The notes below the pieces were generated by a model. It worked only from the letters and a program-made list of their open reading frames with translations, ran no database searches and was not told the origin of the DNA. This document shows positions 61,847-64,000 of a stretch of 64,000 nucleotides of DNA, in pieces. Location of the stretch: positions 124,001 to 188,000 of the forward strand of contig NZ_FUYM01000011.1 of the NCBI RefSeq assembly GCF_900167915.1, written 5' to 3'. The translations under genes were made by a program, and so were the position numbers. This stretch comes from Rhizorhabdus histidinilytica (lineage in GTDB: Bacteria > Pseudomonadota > Alphaproteobacteria > Sphingomonadales > Sphingomonadaceae). Position 1 is the first letter of the stretch. Each line of letters begins with the position of its first letter.

Positions 61847-62578
61847 ATGGGCATCCTGCGGGATCGGGTCGCGCTCGTCACCGGCGCCAGTTCCGGAATC
61901 GGCGAGGCATGCGCCTTCGCCTTCGCGGCCAGGGGCGCGAAGCTGGTGCTCGCCGCACGGCGCGCCGACCGGCTCGATACGCTCGCGACGCGGCTGGCGG
62001 CGGCGGGCACGGAAGCGCTGGCGGTCGCGACCGACGTCACCGACGAAAGCTCGGTCGAGCGGCTGTTCGCCGCTGCCATGGAGCGGTTCGGGCGGGTCGA
62101 CGTGCTGGTCAACAATGCCGGCATCGCCGACAGCACGCCGGCCGACGCGCTGGAACTGGCGCTGTGGCACAAGGTGATCGACACCAACCTGACCTCGGCC
62201 TTCCTCTGCGCGCGCGCCGCGATCCGCATCATGAAGCCGCAGGGCCATGGCCGGATCATCAATGTCGGCTCGATCTCCGCCCGCGTGCCGCGCGCGGACA
62301 GCCCGGCCTATACCGCCAGCAAATGGGGGCTCGACGGGCTCACCCGCGCGCTGGCGATCGACGGCCGCGCACACAATATCGCGGTCTCGGTCATGCACCC
62401 CGGCATCGTCGCGACCGAGCTGGGCGGGGGCGCCGCCGCTAGTCGGCCCGCCGAGCTGACCGCCGCGCCCGAGGACATCGCCGAGGTGATCGTCCACATG
62501 GCCGACATGCCCGACCACCTCAATTTCTACGAGGCGCTGGTCGTCCAGAACAAGATTCCGTTCCTGGGACGAGGGTAG
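61847..62578 (+). CDS. SDR oxidoreductase
   Basis: A 243-residue SDR. Motifs are VTGASSGIGEACAFAFAARG near residue 11, NNAGIADSTPADA, the catalytic Ser in NVGSISARVP and YTASKWGLDG near residue 152. The end (FYEALVVQNKIPFLGRG) is a family C-terminus. It begins five bases after the HbpS-like gene and ends the plus-strand run starting at the TonB receptor. It may reduce or oxidise an aromatic side-chain alcohol or ketone. No ribosome site stronger than CCGGA is seen. Confidence 0.9.
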   Translation: MGILRDRVALVTGASSGIGEACAFAFAARGAKLVLAARRADRLDTLATRLAAAGTEALAVATDVTDESSVERLFAAAMERFGRVDVLVNNAGIADSTPADALELALWHKVIDTNLTSAFLCARAAIRIMKPQGHGRIINVGSISARVPRADSPAYTASKWGLDGLTRALAIDGRAHNIAVSVMHPGIVATELGGGAAASRPAELTAAPEDIAEVIVHMADMPDHLNFYEALVVQNKIPFLGRG

Positions 62579-62613
62579 CCACCGCCTTTCCCAGAGCCCG
62601 ATGGACCAGGAGC

Positions 62614-63003
62614 TCAGTAGGCGTCGATCTCCTTCAGCGCCTCGGCGGCGAGCTGCCAGCTCTCCACGCCCCCGGCCACGCCGATGTAGAGCGTCGTCTG
62701 GAGCAGCACCTCGCGGATGTCGTCCTTGGTGGCGCCGTTGGCGATCGCGCATTTGACGAGGCGCTTCAGCGGGGTGTGGCGATTGAGCGCGGCGCAGATC
62801 GCCATGGTGATCAGGCTGCGCTCGCGCAGCGTCAGGCCCGGCCGGGTCCAGGTCTCGCCGAAGCAGGCGGACGTGACGTAGTTTTCCAGGGGCTCGTGGA
62901 AGTCGTCGGCGGCGTCGAGCCGCTCGACGCTTGCCGCGCCGAACAGCGCCTTGCGCATCTCGCGGCCGGCCTGAAAGGCGGGATCGTCGTGCTTCAATGC
63001 CAT
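62614..63003 (-). CDS. Carboxymuconolactone decarboxylase-like protein
   Basis: A 129-residue protein resembling PcaC-type decarboxylases in TWTRPGLTLRERSLITMAIC near residue 52 and ATKDDIREVLLQTTLYIGVA near residue 90. PcaC decarboxylates gamma-carboxymuconolactone in the protocatechuate pathway. AGGAAAGACC precedes the ATG at 63003. It lies eight bases below the HSL-type hydrolase on the same strand. The length is close to the usual 130 residues; the substrate is inferred only from the family. Confidence 0.86.
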   Translation of the reverse strand: MALKHDDPAFQAGREMRKALFGAASVERLDAADDFHEPLENYVTSACFGETWTRPGLTLRERSLITMAICAALNRHTPLKRLVKCAIANGATKDDIREVLLQTTLYIGVAGGVESWQLAAEALKEIDAY

Positions 63004-63011
63004 GGTCTTTC

Positions 63012-63947
63012 CTATGTCCGGAGGATGGTTCGGATCGATGTGCCGAGCCGCGTCATCTCGTCGCGCGCGGGGGCGGAGAAACGCAGTGCGCGGAGGAAGC
63101 CGTGCGGCATCGCCGGGGCGGTGCGCGTTTCGACGGCGACACCCGCCGCGCGCAGCCGGCCGGCATAGTCGTCGCCCTCCTCACGCATTGGATCGAGCGC
63201 GGCGCCGAGGAGGATCGCGGGCGGGAGGCCCGACAGGTCGGCGCAGCGCAGCGGCGCGGGGAGGCCGACCGGGTCGCGTGCATCGCACTCGTGCCAAGTG
63301 TGGAGCATCGCCTCGATGACGGGCCAGCTCAGCACCGGGTCCTCCGCGGTGCGGTGCGCTTCGCGCGCGACGAGGTCGAACATGCCGTAGATCAGCACCT
63401 GGGCGGCGATTGCCGGGCCGCCCCGGTCGCGCGTCAGGATCGATAGCTGTGCTGCGATGAAGGCGCCCGCGCTGTCGCCGGCGACGCCGATCCGCGCGGG
63501 ATCGATGCGCAGCTCCTCGGGCATGGCGTGCGCCCAGCCGAGCACCCCGAAACATTCGTCGATGATGGCGCGCGGCGTCGCCTCGGGCAGGCGGCTGTAA
63601 TGCACGCTGATCACCGTCGCGCCGCTCGCCTCGGCCAGCCCCATCGCCAGCGGCTCATAGCTTTCGATGCTGCCGATGGTGAAGCCGCCGCCGTGGAAAT
63701 AGACGAGCGCGGCTTGCGCTCCGTCTCCCGCCGGGCGGTAGATCCTGATCGGCGTCTCGCGGCCCTGGCCGACGACGAAGCTGGTCGCGACCGCCATCCC
63801 CTCGGGCCGGGGGATGGCGATGCGGTCTGCATGGCGATCGGCGAGCAGCCGCGCTGTTTCCAGCGGCGGCCGTTCTCCTGGCGGCGTCAGCCGCACCGCC
63901 GCGATATAGTCGGCGATCCCGTCGGCGAGGGTGGGGCCCGCCGGCAC
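63012..63947 (-). CDS. HSL-family alpha/beta hydrolase
   Basis: A 311-residue hydrolase of the hormone-sensitive-lipase family. The oxyanion motif YFHGGGFTIGS is near residue 84, the nucleophile elbow GVAGDSAGAFIAAQL near residue 155, an Asp in GAALDPMREEGDDYA near residue 250 and the His in PAMPHGFLRAL near residue 280. The start is GTG at 63947, two bases after the stop of the upstream frame (63950-63952); the frame stays open to the window edge but 311 residues is the normal family length. It is an esterase or lactonase with unknown substrate. Confidence 0.85.
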   Translation of the reverse strand: MPAGPTLADGIADYIAAVRLTPPGERPPLETARLLADRHADRIAIPRPEGMAVATSFVVGQGRETPIRIYRPAGDGAQAALVYFHGGGFTIGSIESYEPLAMGLAEASGATVISVHYSRLPEATPRAIIDECFGVLGWAHAMPEELRIDPARIGVAGDSAGAFIAAQLSILTRDRGGPAIAAQVLIYGMFDLVAREAHRTAEDPVLSWPVIEAMLHTWHECDARDPVGLPAPLRCADLSGLPPAILLGAALDPMREEGDDYAGRLRAAGVAVETRTAPAMPHGFLRALRFSAPARDEMTRLGTSIRTILRT

Positions 63948-63949
63948 CG

Positions 63950-64000
63950 TCAGGCCCAGAGGCGTTGCGATGCGAGCCTTGCGCCTTCGACCAGCGCAGA
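63950..64000 (-). CDS. C-terminal end of an upstream gene, partial
   Basis: Reading the minus strand in from the window edge gives the open segment SALVEGARLASQRLWA and a TGA at 63950-63952, two bases before the HSL-hydrolase GTG. It looks like a protein C-terminus in the same operon, but only 16 residues are visible and no family can be named. Confidence 0.4.
   Translation of the reverse strand, partial: SALVEGARLASQRLWA

Noticed and set aside
1-64000. CRISPR arrays, tRNA or rRNA genes, insertion sequences, integrases, riboswitches
   Set aside because: No regularly spaced repeats, cloverleaf-like or rRNA segments, transposase or integrase motifs were seen; tRNA and riboswitch absence would need a covariance-model search to confirm.

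Overview
This window looks like a large catabolic gene island from an alphaproteobacterium, most likely a sphingomonad. That assignment is an inference from very high GC, three TonB-dependent receptors each linked to substrate-uptake and catabolic genes, dispersed sphingomonad-type inverted repeats, and a hydroxycinnamate ferB/ferA-like pair. No rRNA, tRNA, phage, insertion sequence, CRISPR or core housekeeping locus was seen; folD sits inside a catabolic operon. Coding density is high and no gene-free stretch exceeds 300 bases.

Region 1 (1-6.5 kb, plus strand) is a run of overlapping genes: cyclase-family hydrolase (5' truncated), DUF35 protein, AMP-forming acyl-CoA ligase, beta-lactamase-fold hydrolase, LLM flavin oxidoreductase, an unrecognised protein and an atypical SDR. 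Region 2 (6.7-15.8 kb, minus strand) holds an MFS transporter, TonB receptor, IclR regulator, D-aminoacylase-like amidohydrolase, TauD/TfdA dioxygenase, cupin and alpha/beta hydrolase. Region 3 (16-30 kb, plus strand) holds alcohol and aldehyde dehydrogenases, then a second amidohydrolase-TauD-cupin cassette in the same order, followed by hydantoinase/oxoprolinase subunits HyuB and HyuA, three SDR-type proteins, a dienelactone hydrolase and an MFS transporter. Region 4 (30-37.4 kb, minus strand) has a lactonase-like amidohydrolase, a DapB-like dehydrogenase, a second TonB receptor, a second LLM oxidoreductase and a LuxR-type regulator.

Region 5 (37.6-46 kb) is CoA-thioester chemistry: a pair resembling the steroid ring-opening enzymes IpdA/IpdB, a second acyl-CoA ligase, an amidohydrolase, two crotonases and a fused two-domain acyl-CoA dehydrogenase. 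Region 6 (46-49.4 kb, minus strand) encodes an NDP-forming acyl-CoA synthetase, a hydroxycinnamoyl-CoA hydratase/lyase and a small carboxymuconolactone-decarboxylase-family protein: a likely ferulate/coumarate module. Region 7 (49.6-53.8 kb) is a cupin-DUF6282-aldehyde dehydrogenase-folD operon. Region 8 (53.8-64 kb) has two amidohydrolases (one LigI-like), two aromatic-acid-type MFS transporters flanking a third TonB receptor, a secreted HbpS/GlcG-like protein, an SDR, a second CMD-family protein and an HSL-type hydrolase.

The most interesting signal is regulatory. Seven near-palindromic 18-bp sites fitting ACCAAGCGATCGCTTGGT lie in five intergenic gaps between 8.3 and 37.6 kb, next to genes for a cupin, MFS transporter, alcohol dehydrogenase, amidohydrolase, TonB receptor and IpdA. 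They imply one regulon, probably run by a TetR-type repressor encoded elsewhere. A second 36-bp element (GTTC-type arms 20 bp apart) occurs below the IclR gene and upstream of the MFS/TonB-receptor operon. The substrate is unknown. The gene content suggests uptake of a large hydrophobic or aromatic compound, oxidation, amide or lactone cleavage, CoA activation and beta-oxidation-like ring degradation.
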